64,000 nt of DNA from Zhengella mangrovi (GCF_002727065.1 NZ_PDVP01000007.1:124001-188000), one strand, 5' to 3'. Shown: positions 1 through 9,290, counted from the first letter of the stretch. Notes: generated from the sequence alone by a model not told the origin. Program-made: numbers and translations.

Positions 1-53
1 CTTCTCTCGGGGACAGGAGACATCGCACACCTTCAGGGCAGATGGGACAGGGG

Positions 54-92
54 TCGAAAACGAAAGCGGCGCGCCCGGTCAGGCGCGCCGCT
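54..92 (-). terminator. Rho-independent terminator of grxD
   Basis: A perfect 11-bp inverted repeat (65-75 with 82-92, 6-nt loop) lies just past the grxD stop. Read on the minus strand it is followed by a T-rich tract (64 down to 54), the layout of an intrinsic terminator. Confidence 0.8.
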
Positions 93-124
93 CGAATCCG
101 GCGAATGACCTGATAAAAAGGGGG

Positions 125-460
125 TCAGGCAGCCGACGAGGTGGCGATGCCGTTCTGCGACAGGTGCTGCTGCAGTTCACCGGCCTGGAACATCTCGCGG
201 ACGATGTCGCACCCGCCGACGAATTCGCCCTTCACGTAGAGCTGCGGGATCGTCGGCCAGTTCGAATAGTCCTTGATGCCCTGGCGCATCTCGTCGGAGG
301 CAAGGACATTGATGCCCTTGTATTCCACGCCCAGGTAGTCGAGAATCTGGACGACCTGACCGGAAAAGCCGCACTGCGGAAAACCGGGCGTGCCCTTCAT
401 GAACAGCACGACGTCGCCCGACTTCACTTCCTGGTCGATCAGTTCCTTGATGTCACTCAT
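125..460 (-). CDS. grxD: Monothiol glutaredoxin, Grx4/GrxD family
   Basis: A 111-residue single-domain monothiol glutaredoxin. The CGFS active site is at residues 30-33, preceded by KGTP, and the glutathione-binding WPTIPQLY and GGCDIV segments follow. CGFS glutaredoxins bind a [2Fe-2S] cluster through the active-site Cys and glutathione, and work with BolA proteins in Fe-S trafficking and iron sensing. Length is normal for the family. In many alphaproteobacteria grxD lies directly behind bolA on the same strand; here the two are about 1.2 kb apart, separated by a basic small protein and an oppositely oriented DUF2233 gene, so grxD probably has its own promoter in the 113-bp divergent gap with the neighbour at 574. 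Confidence 0.95.
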   Translation of the reverse strand: MSDIKELIDQEVKSGDVVLFMKGTPGFPQCGFSGQVVQILDYLGVEYKGINVLASDEMRQGIKDYSNWPTIPQLYVKGEFVGGCDIVREMFQAGELQQHLSQNGIATSSAA

Positions 461-573
461 GGCTTGTATCCTCTTCCTGCCGGGTTCAAGGTCCGGCGGT
501 TTCCTTGCCCTTCAGATAGCGCGACAGGACGGGCGGCACAAGCGGTGCGTACCCGAGAAAGGACGTCAAAAGC

Positions 574-1398
574 ATGAAACAGGGGCGCCAGCGGGGCTGG
601 CGGGTGATGACGCTCCTCGTGCTGGCGCTGGCCATCGCCGGCGCGGCGGTCTACAGCTGGACCGTCCGCCACCAGCGCAGGCCGGTCAGGGAGAGCCGCG
701 TGGAATCACTGCCGCAATTGCCGGAGGCCTGCCGCTTCGAGACGCACGAGGGGGCCGGTTACATCGCCTGCGTGCTCGATCCGCACTCCGTGCGTTTCCG
801 CCTATATCTCGCGCGGCCGGACAGGCAGGCCTATGGAGCCGTTCCCGCGTTCCTCGACGCCATGGCGGGTGCAGGGACCGTGCCGCTGATCGCCATGAAT
901 GCCGGCATGTACCATGCCGACATGACGCCGGTGGGCCTGTTCGTGGACGAGGGGCGCGAGACCGCAGCCCTGGAACTGGCCGATGGGGACGGCAATTTCT
1001 ATCTCAAGCCGAACGGCGTGTTCTTCATCGATTCGTCGGGCCGGGCCGGCGTGATGGAAACGCAGGCCTTTGCCGGGTCGGGCCTGACGGCGCGCCTGGC
1101 GACGCAATCCGGCCCGATGCTGGTCATCGACGGCGAGGTGCATCCGAAGTTTCTCGCCGACGGCACGTCACGCTACATCCGCAACGGCGTGGGCGTGCGG
1201 GCGGACGGCGCGGTGGTGCTGGCGATCAGCCGCGAAGCGGTGTCGCTCGGTGCCTTCGCACGGGCTTTCCGGGACGGGTTCGGCTGCCCGGATGCGCTGT
1301 TCCTCGACGGCGGGATTTCGGCCTTCGCGGCGTACGGGCAGATGGTGACCGGCGGCACGGACAAGTCGGGTCCGATCCTGGCTGTGTTCGCAAAGTAA
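574..1398 (+). CDS. Phosphodiester glycosidase / DUF2233 family protein, membrane anchored
   Basis: A 274-residue protein with an N-terminal hydrophobic helix (about residues 12-28) and a DUF2233/NAGPA-type domain. Family hallmarks are visible: MNAGMYHADMTPVGL, the GNFYLKPNGVFF segment, RNGVGVRADG, and a C-terminal LFLDGGISAF where the acidic and Gly-rich residues form the active-site region. Relatives include the mammalian uncovering enzyme and bacterial exopolysaccharide-linked proteins; the bacterial substrate is generally unknown. The single N-terminal segment suggests a periplasmic domain. The ATG at 574 has a purine-rich AAAGGA about ten bases upstream. The gene is convergent with the basic-protein gene at 1429 and interrupts what is often a contiguous bolA-grxD unit. 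Confidence 0.85.
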   Translation: MKQGRQRGWRVMTLLVLALAIAGAAVYSWTVRHQRRPVRESRVESLPQLPEACRFETHEGAGYIACVLDPHSVRFRLYLARPDRQAYGAVPAFLDAMAGAGTVPLIAMNAGMYHADMTPVGLFVDEGRETAALELADGDGNFYLKPNGVFFIDSSGRAGVMETQAFAGSGLTARLATQSGPMLVIDGEVHPKFLADGTSRYIRNGVGVRADGAVVLAISREAVSLGAFARAFRDGFGCPDALFLDGGISAFAAYGQMVTGGTDKSGPILAVFAK

Positions 1399-1428
1399 AA
1401 TCGCTTGCGGGGCGCGACCGGCCGCGGA

Positions 1429-1686
1429 CTAGCGCTTCGTCCGGCGGCGGGTCGCGGTTTTCGCCCGTGTCTTGCGTTGCGTCGTCTTGGAGCGGCGGCG
1501 CGCCGTGGCCTTGCGGCTGGTCTGCTTCTTCGCCGGTGCGAGCATCTTTTCGAGTTCGCTGACGATCGTACCCGTGACGCCGGATGACCGGCGCCTGCGG
1601 CGGGTCGTGCGCCGCGGCTTTTTCAGGATTTCCTTCAGGGCCCCGTCGATGGTCTCGGAAATGATGTCCGTCAGGATGTTCGCCAT
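1429..1686 (-). CDS. Small Lys/Arg-rich histone-tail-like protein
   Basis: An 85-residue protein starting 12 bases after the bolA stop, so very likely cotranscribed with purL-bolA. The first 20 residues look like an ordinary amphipathic segment (ILTDIISETIDGALKEIL). The rest is extremely basic: runs of Arg at about 25-33, then repeated short Lys/Arg/Thr/Ala blocks to the C terminus, resembling bacterial histone-H1-like or AlgP-type tails. It may bind DNA or RNA, but no recognised domain is visible. An overlapping opposite-strand reading frame exists, but the tight spacing to bolA on the same strand favours this one. No stop-proximal terminator is obvious. Confidence 0.65.
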   Translation of the reverse strand: MANILTDIISETIDGALKEILKKPRRTTRRRRRSSGVTGTIVSELEKMLAPAKKQTSRKATARRRSKTTQRKTRAKTATRRRTKR

Positions 1687-1698
1687 CGCCGGTCCGCC

Positions 1699-1932
1699 TC
1701 AGTCCGGGGCGGAGGTCTGCAGGGCGAGCGCGTGCAGCACGCCGCCCATGTTGCCCTTCAGCGCCTCGTAGACCATCTGGTGCTGCTGGACGCGGGACTT
1801 GCCGCGAAAGCTCTCCGAGACGACCTCGGCGGCATAGTGATCGCCATCGCCGGCAAGGTCGCGGATCGTGACCTTCGCATCGGGGAGGGCTTCAAGGATC
1901 AGTTTCTTGATGTCGCCGGCGTCCATCGCCAT
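1699..1932 (-). CDS. bolA: BolA family transcriptional/Fe-S regulator
   Basis: A 77-residue BolA-like protein (closer to the short BolA2/IbaG type). The class II KH-like fold signature is visible: the GDGDHYAAEVVSESFRGKS core and the C-terminal helix VQQHQMVYEALKGNMGGVLHALAL, which carries the His used with monothiol glutaredoxin to hold a [2Fe-2S] cluster. It starts 13 bases downstream of the purL stop and is followed after 12 bases by the basic small protein, so the three probably share a transcript. Its expected partner grxD is at the left edge of the window. Confidence 0.93.
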   Translation of the reverse strand: MAMDAGDIKKLILEALPDAKVTIRDLAGDGDHYAAEVVSESFRGKSRVQQHQMVYEALKGNMGGVLHALALQTSAPD

Positions 1933-1945
1933 GGGTCTGGTCTCC

Positions 1946-4177
1946 TCAGGCTGCGTCTGCGCTCTCGACGAACTCGCCGGCCATGAAGTCCGGGAACCAC
2001 GATTCGTGCGCCTTTTTCATTTCCGCCAAGGATATGGACAGGTTGGCGCCTGCCGTCAACGCGTTGCCGCCGGCGGTACCCAGGATCCGGAAGGGCACGC
2101 CCGCACCCTCGGCGTTGATCGTCAGCCAGTTGGCGAGGTCGCTGCCGACGGCGACGACGTAGCGTGCCTGGTCCTCGCCGAAGAGGGCGGCATGAACCGC
2201 ACCGTCGCCGATGTCGATGTCGGCGCCGACGCCCGCAGCCATGCACATCTCGGCAACCGCGACGATCATGCCGCCATCGGAGATGTCGTGGCAGGCCTTG
2301 ATCTGCCCGTTCGAGATCGCCGAGCGCAGGAATTCGCCGTTGCGCTTCTCGATCACGAGATCGACCGGCGGCGGCGGTCCGTAGGCTTCGCCGAGGACGT
2401 CACGCAAGTAGACGGACTGGCCAAGATGCGTGCCGTCGCCACCCAGCAGGATCAGCACGTCGCCTTCGGAGAAGGTCCCGATCCGCGCCATCTTGCCCCA
2501 GTCCGGGATCAGGCCGACGCCGCCGATGGTGGGGGTGGGAAGAATGGCAACGCCGTTGGTCTCGTTGTAGAGCGAGACGTTGCCCGAGACGATCGGCATG
2601 TCGAGCGCGGCGCAGGCCTCGCCGATGCCCTCGATGGCCTTGACCAGCTGGCCCATGATTTCCGGCTTTTCCGGGTTGCCGAAGTTCAGGTTGTCGGTGG
2701 CAGCCAGGGGCAGGGCGCCGGTGGCGGTCAGGTTGCGCCAGCATTCGGCCACGGCCTGCTTGCCGCCCTCGTAGGGATCGGCCTCGACATAGCGCGGCGT
2801 GACGTCGGACGAGAAGGCAAGGGCCTTGGTCTCGTGGCCGTCAACGCGGATGACGCCGGCGTCGCCCCCCGGGATCTGCAGGGAATTGCCCTGGATCAGG
2901 GTGTCATACTGTTCCCAGACCCAGCGCCGGGAAGCGCCGTTGGCGGAGCCGAGCAGGGTGAGGAGCGCCGCGCCGTAGTCCTCCACTTCCGGCACGTTGG
3001 AGGCCGGCAGGGGCGCATGGCGGCCGGGCTCCATCCACGGCCGGTCGTATTCCGGCGCCTCGTCGCCCAGGTCCTTGATCGGGAGATTGGCCACCTCCTC
3101 GCCCTGGTGGACGATGCGGAAGCGCAGGTCGTCGGTGGTCTTGCCAACGATGGCGAAGTCCAGGCCCCACTTGACGAAGATCGCCTTGGCTTCGTCTTCC
3201 TTCTCCGGACGCAGCACCATGAGCATGCGCTCCTGGCTTTCCGAGAGCATCATCTCGTAGGCGCTCATGCGCTCCTCGCGCACCGGTACGCAATCGAGGT
3301 CCAACTCGATCCCGAGATCGCCCTTGGCGCCCATTTCGACCGCCGAGCAGGTGAGGCCGGCCGCGCCCATGTCCTGGATGGCGATGACGGCGCCGGTCTG
3401 CATCAGCTCGAGGCAGGCTTCCAGCAGGCATTTCTCGGTGAAGGGATCGCCGACCTGAACGGTGGGGCGCTTCTCCTCGATGGAGTCGTCGAATTCGGCG
3501 GAGGCCATGGTGGCGCCGCCGACGCCGTCGCGCCCGGTCTTGGCGCCGAGGTAGACGACCGGCAGGCCGACACCCTCGGCCTTCGAGTAGAAGATGGCAT
3601 CGGTCTTCGCCAGGCCGGCCGCGAAGGCATTGACCAGGCAGTTGCCATTGTAGCGGGCGTCGAATTCCACTTCGCCGCCGACCGTCGGTACGCCGAAGGA
3701 ATTGCCGTAGCCGCCCACGCCGGCCACCACGCCGGAGACGAGATGGCGGGTCTTCGCATGGTCCGGTTCGCCGAAACGCAAGGCATTCATGGCAGCCACG
3801 GGCCGCGCGCCCATGGTGAAGACGTCACGCAGGATGCCGCCGACACCCGTCGCCGCCCCCTGGTAGGGCTCGATGTAGGACGGGTGGTTGTGGCTCTCCA
3901 TCTTGAAGACGACGCAATCGCCATCGCCGATATCGACAACGCCGGCATTCTCGCCCGGGCCCTGGATGACCTGCGGGCCGCTGGTCGGCAGGGTGCGCAG
4001 CCATTTCTTGGACGACTTGTAGGAACAGTGCTCGTTCCACATGGCCGAGAAGATGCCAAGCTCGGTGAAGGACGGCTCGCGGCCGATCAGGTCCAGGATG
4101 CGCTGGTATTCGTCCGGCTTCAGGCCGTGGGCAGCGATCAGGTCTTCGGTGATGCGGATATCGTTGGGGATGGTCAT
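1946..4177 (-). CDS. purL: Phosphoribosylformylglycinamidine synthase subunit PurL
   Basis: A 743-residue small-type PurL, the ATP-dependent synthetase subunit that converts FGAR to FGAM in purine synthesis, using ammonia from PurQ with PurS as assembly factor. Family features include [20 protein letters not shown] near residues 30-50, the [18 protein letters not shown] loop and [14 protein letters not shown] in the second half. The reading frame runs open further upstream, but homology begins at [12 protein letters not shown], so the ATG at 4177 is chosen; a longer start would add about 90 unrelated residues. A putative lipoprotein gene and a hydrolase separate it from purQ, and bolA follows directly. 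Confidence 0.96.
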   Translation of the reverse strand: MTIPNDIRITEDLIAAHGLKPDEYQRILDLIGREPSFTELGIFSAMWNEHCSYKSSKKWLRTLPTSGPQVIQGPGENAGVVDIGDGDCVVFKMESHNHPSYIEPYQGAATGVGGILRDVFTMGARPVAAMNALRFGEPDHAKTRHLVSGVVAGVGGYGNSFGVPTVGGEVEFDARYNGNCLVNAFAAGLAKTDAIFYSKAEGVGLPVVYLGAKTGRDGVGGATMASAEFDDSIEEKRPTVQVGDPFTEKCLLEACLELMQTGAVIAIQDMGAAGLTCSAVEMGAKGDLGIELDLDCVPVREERMSAYEMMLSESQERMLMVLRPEKEDEAKAIFVKWGLDFAIVGKTTDDLRFRIVHQGEEVANLPIKDLGDEAPEYDRPWMEPGRHAPLPASNVPEVEDYGAALLTLLGSANGASRRWVWEQYDTLIQGNSLQIPGGDAGVIRVDGHETKALAFSSDVTPRYVEADPYEGGKQAVAECWRNLTATGALPLAATDNLNFGNPEKPEIMGQLVKAIEGIGEACAALDMPIVSGNVSLYNETNGVAILPTPTIGGVGLIPDWGKMARIGTFSEGDVLILLGGDGTHLGQSVYLRDVLGEAYGPPPPVDLVIEKRNGEFLRSAISNGQIKACHDISDGGMIVAVAEMCMAAGVGADIDIGDGAVHAALFGEDQARYVVAVGSDLANWLTINAEGAGVPFRILGTAGGNALTAGANLSISLAEMKKAHESWFPDFMAGEFVESADAA

Positions 4178-4197
4178 CTTGCTTCTGCCAGTTCCTG

Positions 4198-4611
4198 TCA
4201 GGCCTTGCAGCCGGTTCCGCCGGTTGCCCAGCGGGTCACGTCGGTGTTGATGCGTCCGGAAAGGGGTTTCCCGGTCAGGGGGCCGTAGGTTGTCAATTGC
4301 ACCGGGTTGCCGTGCGCTTCGATCACCAGCTGCGGCAGGCCCTGGGCCGCCCTGGCCTGGACCAGGAGGATGCGCGGCTTGCCGACACGGGTATCGAGTT
4401 CCGGGATCAGGCGGTAGGCGGCGAAATCGCGGTCCTTCGACCTCATCCAGCACGTCTGGGCCTGCATGTTGACCGACTGGAGCAGGGCAATCGCCGCGGA
4501 ATTGTCCACCGTCGCGATCAGCGGGCCGCCGGCGGGCTCGCGCTGGCAGGCAGCCAGTCCGGCAGCGGCGGTGACGAGGGCGAGGGCGGCGAGACGGGAG
4601 GGGCCGGTCAT
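4198..4611 (-). CDS. Putative lipoprotein, function unknown
   Basis: A 137-residue protein with a lipoprotein signal: a short hydrophobic segment ending in LAAC, so the lipidated Cys would be residue 22. The mature part has two further Cys residues (QTCWMRSK and the penultimate region TGCKA) that could form a disulphide. No domain is recognised. It sits between a secreted hydrolase (4-base gap) and purL (20-base gap), all reading minus, so it is carried in the purine operon. Role unknown; the location suggests only shared transcription. Confidence 0.75.
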   Translation of the reverse strand: MTGPSRLAALALVTAAAGLAACQREPAGGPLIATVDNSAAIALLQSVNMQAQTCWMRSKDRDFAAYRLIPELDTRVGKPRILLVQARAAQGLPQLVIEAHGNPVQLTTYGPLTGKPLSGRINTDVTRWATGGTGCKA

Positions 4612-4615
4612 GGTG

Positions 4616-5254
4616 TCACCTCAGGGCCTGGAGGATGAGCCGGTGCACTTCGCGGGCGATGACGTCGTTCTCGGTCATGTTCCAGTGGCTCTCGGAAATG
4701 ACGGTGATGTCGGTGCGATCGCGAATGTCGATGTTGCGGACCCGGCCAGCCATGCCGGGCGGGACCGTCAGCGCCTTGCCGAGGGCGTTGAAGGACAGAT
4801 AATAGTTCCGGTATGCGCCGACGGCCGGAGAAACCGGGCCGCTCGTCGTCGGGTCGAGCGTGACGACCAGGCTGATCGGCACGCCCCTGGCGGCCAGCTT
4901 GTCGGACAGGGACAGGGCGGCATTGCCACCGAAGGAATGCCCGACGATCACGATGGGGCCGTCTGGCGGTGTCGCGAGGATCTCTTCTTCCGCCTCTTCG
5001 GTCTCCCGCCATGAGAAGACGCGGGCCCGGATCCCCTGCTGGGCGAGTTCGCCGGCGATCGTGTCGAGCCCCATGGAGAAGTTGCCGCCAAAGAAGCCGC
5101 GGAAGAAATAGACCTCCGTCGGCTCGGCGGTCCAGGCCCGGACGGGCATCAGGAGACCTGCCAGCACAAGCAGGAGAAGGACGGCGGCAGACCTCACCGC
5201 GCGCGCGCACGACGGCCGCACCATGCGTTGCCGCCTTGCCGTGCGATGCCTCAT
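4616..5254 (-). CDS. Secreted alpha/beta hydrolase
   Basis: A 212-residue alpha/beta-hydrolase-like protein with a cleavable-looking signal (basic start, hydrophobic stretch about residues 20-40, cleavage near AWTA). The nucleophile elbow is GHSFGG (about residue 106), followed by VVTLDP, which could supply the acid; [11 protein letters not shown] near the C terminus could supply the His. Such small lipase-like proteins often have unknown substrates. The start codon overlaps the purQ stop by 4 bases (ATGA), indicating translational coupling. A second in-frame ATG at residue 11 is an alternative start and still leaves the signal segment intact. Confidence 0.75.
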   Translation of the reverse strand: MRHRTARRQRMVRPSCARAVRSAAVLLLLVLAGLLMPVRAWTAEPTEVYFFRGFFGGNFSMGLDTIAGELAQQGIRARVFSWRETEEAEEEILATPPDGPIVIVGHSFGGNAALSLSDKLAARGVPISLVVTLDPTTSGPVSPAVGAYRNYYLSFNALGKALTVPPGMAGRVRNIDIRDRTDITVISESHWNMTENDVIAREVHRLILQALR

Positions 5255-5928
5255 CCGGCCACTCCCGCGAGGTCGAGCGCGCTTTCGAAGAGCGCGCGCC
5301 CGTCATCGCCGCCATGGGCGGCTTCGATCAGGTTCTCGGGGTGCGGCATCATGCCGAGAACATTGCCGGCCTCGTTCACGATGCCCGCGATATCATGCAT
5401 GGACCCGTTGGGATTGGTGCCCTCGGCATAGCGGAATACGACCTGGCCGTTATCCTCGAGGCGCTTCAGCGTGTCCGCATCGGCGAAATAGTTGCCGTCG
5501 TGGTGAGCGACCGGGCAGCGGATGACCTGGCCCTTCGAGTAGCCGCGGGTAAAGGCGGTGTCCGCGTTGGCGACTTCCAGTTTCACCTCCCGGCAGACGA
5601 AATGCAGCGAGGCATTGCGCATCAGCGCACCCGGCAGCAGCCCGGCTTCGAGCAGGATCTGGAAACCGTTGCAGACGCCCATGACGCGGACGCCCTCGGC
5701 GGCCTTCCTGCGGACGGCATCGAGCACCGGCATGCGCGCGGCAATGGCGCCGCAGCGCAGGTAATCGCCGTAGGAGAAGCCGCCCGGGATGACGACGAGG
5801 TCGACGTCGGGAATGGCCGTGTCGGTCTGCCAGACGGTGACCGGCGGCGTGCCGGAAATCTTCGTCAGGGCCGCGATCATGTCGCGATCGCGGTTGAGGC
5901 CGGGGAGAAGGATGACCGCTGCTTTCAT
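5251..5928 (-). CDS. purQ: Phosphoribosylformylglycinamidine synthase glutaminase subunit PurQ
   Basis: A 225-residue class I glutamine amidotransferase that feeds ammonia to PurL. The nucleophile elbow GVCNGFQ places the catalytic Cys at residue 86, and [10 protein letters not shown] near the C terminus carries the His and Glu of the triad. The oxyanion-region motif [11 protein letters not shown] (about 48-58) is typical of PurQ. The gene overlaps both the preceding 69-residue gene and the following hydrolase gene by 4 bases, so purS, the small gene, purQ and the hydrolase look like one translationally coupled block. Confidence 0.96.
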   Translation of the reverse strand: MKAAVILLPGLNRDRDMIAALTKISGTPPVTVWQTDTAIPDVDLVVIPGGFSYGDYLRCGAIAARMPVLDAVRRKAAEGVRVMGVCNGFQILLEAGLLPGALMRNASLHFVCREVKLEVANADTAFTRGYSKGQVIRCPVAHHDGNYFADADTLKRLEDNGQVVFRYAEGTNPNGSMHDIAGIVNEAGNVLGMMPHPENLIEAAHGGDDGRALFESALDLAGVAG

Positions 5929-6134
5929 TCGTCGAACCTGACTCTTTCCTGTGCCTCGGCCCGTTCGCGCGGTTCAAGCCGCTTCACGATCCGGTCAAGG
6001 CGGGCGCCGTGGTCTGCGAGGGTACCGTGAATGGTGTGACCGCCGGCCGGCATGGGCGCGAGGCTTGCCGGCGTCGCCCCCGGCCATTCTTCCATCCGTT
6101 CGTCGGACATGTCCATCATGCCGGACTCCTGCAA
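5925..6134 (-). CDS. Small hypothetical protein between purS and purQ
   Basis: A 69-residue polar protein beginning [17 protein letters not shown] and containing a predicted short helix near [24 protein letters not shown]. It begins 2 bases after the purS stop and its own stop overlaps the purQ start by 4 bases. That tight fit on both sides, plus codon use like its neighbours, supports a real gene. No family is recognised. Start could also be one of the internal Met codons at residues 6, 7 or 9. It might assist the PurLQS complex, but this is only a guess from position. Confidence 0.6.
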   Translation of the reverse strand: MQESGMMDMSDERMEEWPGATPASLAPMPAGGHTIHGTLADHGARLDRIVKRLEPRERAEAQERVRFDE

Positions 6135-6136
6135 CC

Positions 6137-6379
6137 TCAGGCGATGGAGACGGTGTAGTCCTCGATCACCGTGTTGGCGAGGAGCTTCTCGGCCATGGCG
6201 GCCAGTTCGGCCTCGGCGCGGGCGCGATCGTCATGATCGAGCTCGATGTCGAAGACCTTGCCCTGGCGGACGTGGCCGACGCCGGAAAAACCGAGCGTGC
6301 CGAGCGCGCCTTCGATGGCCTTGCCCTGCGGGTCGAGAACGCCGTTCTTCAACGTGACGGTGACGCGTGCCTTGATCAC
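6137..6379 (-). CDS. purS: Phosphoribosylformylglycinamidine synthase subunit PurS
   Basis: An 80-residue PurS, the small dimeric subunit that bridges PurL and PurQ. The family signature GVLDPQGKAIEGALGTLGF (residues 13-31) is clear, followed by VRQGKVFDIEL. Length is typical. It lies 42 bases downstream of purC on the same strand, in the common alphaproteobacterial order purC-purS-purQ-purL, here with extra small genes inserted. Confidence 0.95.
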   Translation of the reverse strand: MIKARVTVTLKNGVLDPQGKAIEGALGTLGFSGVGHVRQGKVFDIELDHDDRARAEAELAAMAEKLLANTVIEDYTVSIA

Positions 6380-6421
6380 TTCGATTTCGTCCTTGTTCGT
6401 CTGGCTGGGCGGAATGGCGGC

Positions 6422-7219
6422 TCAGTGGATGGAGCCGCCGTCCGGATCGTCCTTGCTGGAAACGAGCACCGGGCCGGAAGAGCGCGGCGGCTCGTTCTCG
6501 TTGATGATGCCGAGGCGGCGGGCCACTTCCTGGTAGGCTTCGACCAGGCCGCCCATGTCGCGGCGGAAGCGGTCCTTGTCCAGCTTGTCCTGGGTCGCGA
6601 CGTCCCACAGGCGGCAGGAGTCGGGCGAAATCTCGTCGGCGAGCACGATGCGCATCATGTCGCCTTCCCAGAGGCGGCCGCACTCGATCTTGAAGTCGAC
6701 GAGCTGGATGCCGACGCCCAGGAACATGCCAGAGAGGAAGTCGTTGATGCGGATGGCCAGCGCCATGATGTCATCGATTTCCTGCGGGGAGGCCCAGCCG
6801 AAGGCCGTGATATGCTCTTCCGACACCATCGGGTCGTCCAGCGCGTCGGCCTTGTAGTAGAACTCGATGATCGAGCGGGGCAGGACGGTGCCTTCCTCGA
6901 TGCCGAGGCGCTTGGACAGGGACCCGGCGGCGACATTGCGCACGACCACTTCCAGCGGAATGATCTCGACTTCCTTGATCAGCTGCTCGCGCATGTTGAT
7001 GCGGCGGATGAAGTGGGTCGGGATGCCCATCCGGTTGAGGTTGGTGAAGATGTGCTCGGAGATGCGGTTGTTCAGCACCCCCTTGCCATCGATGACCTCG
7101 TGCTTCTTGGCGTTGAACGCGGTGGCGTCGTCCTTGAAGAACTGGATCAGCGTACCCGGCTCGGGACCTTCGTAAAGGATCTTGGCCTTGCCTTCATAGA
7201 TGCGGCGGCGACGGTTCAT
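6422..7219 (-). CDS. purC: Phosphoribosylaminoimidazole-succinocarboxamide synthase
   Basis: A 265-residue SAICAR synthetase, which joins CAIR to aspartate using ATP. It starts [18 protein letters not shown], giving the characteristic YEGKAK nucleotide-binding opening, then [12 protein letters not shown], and the signatures [10 protein letters not shown] and [14 protein letters not shown]. The acidic C-terminal tail (after about residue 245) is longer than the minimal bacterial enzyme. It is the first gene of the minus-strand purine operon; its promoter must lie in the 299-bp gap shared with the divergent DUF1476 gene. Confidence 0.96.
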   Translation of the reverse strand: MNRRRRIYEGKAKILYEGPEPGTLIQFFKDDATAFNAKKHEVIDGKGVLNNRISEHIFTNLNRMGIPTHFIRRINMREQLIKEVEIIPLEVVVRNVAAGSLSKRLGIEEGTVLPRSIIEFYYKADALDDPMVSEEHITAFGWASPQEIDDIMALAIRINDFLSGMFLGVGIQLVDFKIECGRLWEGDMMRIVLADEISPDSCRLWDVATQDKLDKDRFRRDMGGLVEAYQEVARRLGIINENEPPRSSGPVLVSSKDDPDGGSIH

Positions 7220-7518
7220 GGGCTTTTCTCTTGGGTCCTTGCGCGCTCAGGTGCGTGGCGCGCGAACGCGGAATCACCGTGGCGGCACGCTTTCACGCAC
7301 CGTCCGTTCGGCGGTCTCTAAACCAAAGCAGGGTTTTCCTCAATGGCCGTTTGGCGCCATCAACCGCTTTCTGACGGTGCAAAAACGCCGAAACACGCCG
7401 ATGGTCGCGTTTTCAAGACAAAAGGCTTTTGCTATCAGGCTTCAAAACCCATATTGAACACCGGAATGAATCATGCCGGGCCGGCGCACCGGATTGTCCA
7501 GACAGAGGATCGTTTGCA
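7220..7518. promoter_or_regulatory. Divergent promoter region between purC and the DUF1476 gene
   Basis: A 299-bp gap between two divergent genes. On the plus strand a possible promoter has TTGCTA at 7429-7434 and TATTGA at 7452-7457, spaced 17 bp, ahead of the ATG at 7519. No convincing PurR box or riboswitch fold is visible. A PurC promoter must also be here but I cannot place it. Confidence 0.35.
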
Positions 7519-7839
7519 ATGAGCCAGATGAGTGATCGCGAGAAGGCCTTCGAGAACAAGTTTGCCCATGACGAGGAACTGAAGTTCAAGGCCATGGCGC
7601 GCCGCAACAAGCTGCTTGGGCTGTGGGCGGCCGAGAAGCTGGGCAAGAGCGGCGACGCTGCCGAAGCCTATGCCAAGGAAGTGGTGCTGGCCGATTTCGA
7701 GGAAGTCGGCGATGACGACGTGTTCCGCAAGATCCGCGGCGATTTCGACGCGGCCGGCGTGGACCAGTCCGACCACCAGATCCGCCGCACGATGGAAGAA
7801 CTGCTGGCCACTGCCGCTGAGCAGGTGACCAAGGAATAA
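7519..7839 (+). CDS. DUF1476 protein, F1-ATPase inhibitor zeta subunit family
   Basis: A 106-residue DUF1476 protein starting MSQMSDREKAFENKFAHDEE. The family includes the zeta subunit, a natural inhibitor of ATP hydrolysis by the F1Fo-ATP synthase in Paracoccus and other alphaproteobacteria; the N-terminal helix is the inhibitory part. The rest is a helical bundle (KAMARRNKLLGLWAAEKLG, then ADFEEVGDDDVFRKI and QIRRTMEELL). The reading frame continues upstream, but homology starts at 7519. It is a single-gene unit ended by a strong terminator. Confidence 0.92.
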   Translation: MSQMSDREKAFENKFAHDEELKFKAMARRNKLLGLWAAEKLGKSGDAAEAYAKEVVLADFEEVGDDDVFRKIRGDFDAAGVDQSDHQIRRTMEELLATAAEQVTKE

Positions 7840-7862
7840 CCGGTCGCGGACGCGAACCGGAT

Positions 7863-7895
7863 AACGGCCGTCCGGTCTTGCCGGGCGGCCGTTTT
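7863..7895 (+). terminator. Rho-independent terminator after the DUF1476 gene
   Basis: A 13-bp stem (7863-7875 with 7881-7893, one G-U pair, 5-nt loop) ending in a short T tract, 23 bases after the stop at 7839. Confidence 0.85.
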
Positions 7896-7942
7896 GCTTG
7901 CAAGCATGTCGATGGCCGGCGGGGACCGGCAGGGAGGGAAGA

Positions 7943-8731
7943 ATGTCACGACTCACGAGCCTCGCGGACCGCCTTCGCGCCGGGGAAACCCTGCTCAGCG
8001 CCTGGTCCTCCATCCCGGACCCGGTGACGATGGAAGCCGTTGCCGCCACGGCGTTCGACACCGTCGTCCTCGACATGCAGCACGGCGGGCATGACGACGG
8101 GTCCATCCTGCGCTGCCTGCCCGCGGTGATTTCGGCGGGCAAGCCGGCCATCGTGCGGGTCCCGGTTGGGCGGTTCGACATGGCGAGCCGGGCGCTGGAC
8201 TTCGGCGCCGACGCGGTGATCGCCCCGATGATCAACACGATCGAGGATGCGCGGACGTTCGCAGCCGCGATGAAGTATCCGCCGGTCGGCGGGCGGTCCT
8301 GGGGACCGACCATCGGGCTGGCGCGGCGCGGCGTGACCGGCGGGCAGTCCTACCTGGAGTGCGCCAACGCCCAGACGCTGGCGTTCGCGATGATCGAGAC
8401 ACGCGAAGCCTACGCGATCGCCGATGACATTCTCGATGTCGACGGGATTGACGGCGTGTTCGTCGGGCCGTCGGACTTTTCCATCGCCTGGTCGGGCGGG
8501 CACCGCATCGACCCGCTGATGGATGACATGATGGAGGCGATCGGCGACATCGCGGCCAAGGCCACGGCGCGCGGCAAGCTCTCGGCCATCTACGCCATCA
8601 ATCCCGCGATCTGCGCGAAATACGAGGCCATGGGCTACCGGCTGATGGCGGTGGCGACCGAGGGCCTCTACATGGCCGCCGGGGCGGCAGCCATGGTCGG
8701 CGAAGCTCGCGCCGCGATGAAGAAGGGCTGA
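7943..8731 (+). CDS. HpcH/HpaI family aldolase
   Basis: A 262-residue class II pyruvate aldolase of the HpcH/HpaI (4-hydroxy-2-oxoheptanedioate / 2-keto-3-deoxy-L-rhamnonate aldolase) family, a TIM barrel with a divalent metal. Visible family residues: VVLDMQHGGHDDG (loop with the catalytic His), PAIVRVP, MIETREA (metal Glu) and GVFVGPSDFSIAW. The ATG at 7943 has AGGGAGG a few bases upstream, so I prefer it to the earlier in-frame ATG at 7898, which overlaps the terminator stem. The physiological substrate cannot be told; no catabolic partners are adjacent. Confidence 0.88.
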   Translation: MSRLTSLADRLRAGETLLSAWSSIPDPVTMEAVAATAFDTVVLDMQHGGHDDGSILRCLPAVISAGKPAIVRVPVGRFDMASRALDFGADAVIAPMINTIEDARTFAAAMKYPPVGGRSWGPTIGLARRGVTGGQSYLECANAQTLAFAMIETREAYAIADDILDVDGIDGVFVGPSDFSIAWSGGHRIDPLMDDMMEAIGDIAAKATARGKLSAIYAINPAICAKYEAMGYRLMAVATEGLYMAAGAAAMVGEARAAMKKG

Positions 8732-8735
8732 CCGC

Positions 8736-9290
8736 TCAGGCGCGCAGGTGCGAGAGGAATTTGGCGAAGACCATCGAGCCTTCCGGCCAGGGACCATGGC
8801 CGGATTCAGCGTTGATGTGGCCGCTCTCGCCACCGTCGAGAAAGAGGGAGCCCCAGCTCGCGGCGAGGTCGTCGGCGACCTCGAAGTCGCAGAACGGATC
8901 GTTGCGGCTGGCAATCACCACCGACGGGAAGGGCAGCGGGTCGCGCGGGTAGGGGCCGAAGGTCATCAGGTGCTTCGGGCGGACCTGCGGGTTGGACGTG
9001 TCGGGCGGGGCGACGAAGAAGGCGCCGGCCACCTTGTCCCTGATCTGCTCAGCGGCGAGCACGCAGATGGCCGCGCCCAGCGAGTGGCCGACGAGCACGA
9101 CCGGCCTGGAGGCGCGGTTCACCTCTTCCACGAGGCGGGCGATCCACTCCTCGCGGACCGGCTTGCTCCAGGCCTCCTGTTCCACGCGGCGCGCGGTCGA
9201 CAGGCGGTCCTGCCAGCGCGTCTGCCAATGGCCGGGGCCCGAGCCGGTGTAGCCCGGAACGATCAGGATTTCGCATTCGGATGATTTCAT
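8736..9290 (-). CDS. RBBP9/YdeN-type serine hydrolase
   Basis: A 184-residue small alpha/beta hydrolase of the RBBP9/YdeN family. It opens with ILIVPGYTGSGPGHWQTRW, the family signature, has the nucleophile elbow GHSLGA (Ser70) and a C-terminal GGESGHINAESGHGPWPEG containing the catalytic His. Members are small cytoplasmic hydrolases with ill-defined substrates. The frame extends upstream to 9461, but similarity starts at the Met at 9290. It converges with the HpcH aldolase gene (4-base gap). Confidence 0.85.
   Translation of the reverse strand: MKSSECEILIVPGYTGSGPGHWQTRWQDRLSTARRVEQEAWSKPVREEWIARLVEEVNRASRPVVLVGHSLGAAICVLAAEQIRDKVAGAFFVAPPDTSNPQVRPKHLMTFGPYPRDPLPFPSVVIASRNDPFCDFEVADDLAASWGSLFLDGGESGHINAESGHGPWPEGSMVFAKFLSHLRA

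Noticed and set aside
1868-4288. An 806-codon open frame on the plus strand across purL
   Set aside because: It is antisense to the well supported purL gene, has no family features, and is a by-product of high-GC codon use.
4178-4453. N-terminal extension of PurL by about 92 residues
   Set aside because: The added part has no similarity to PurL, overlaps the lipoprotein gene, and the family start is at 4177.
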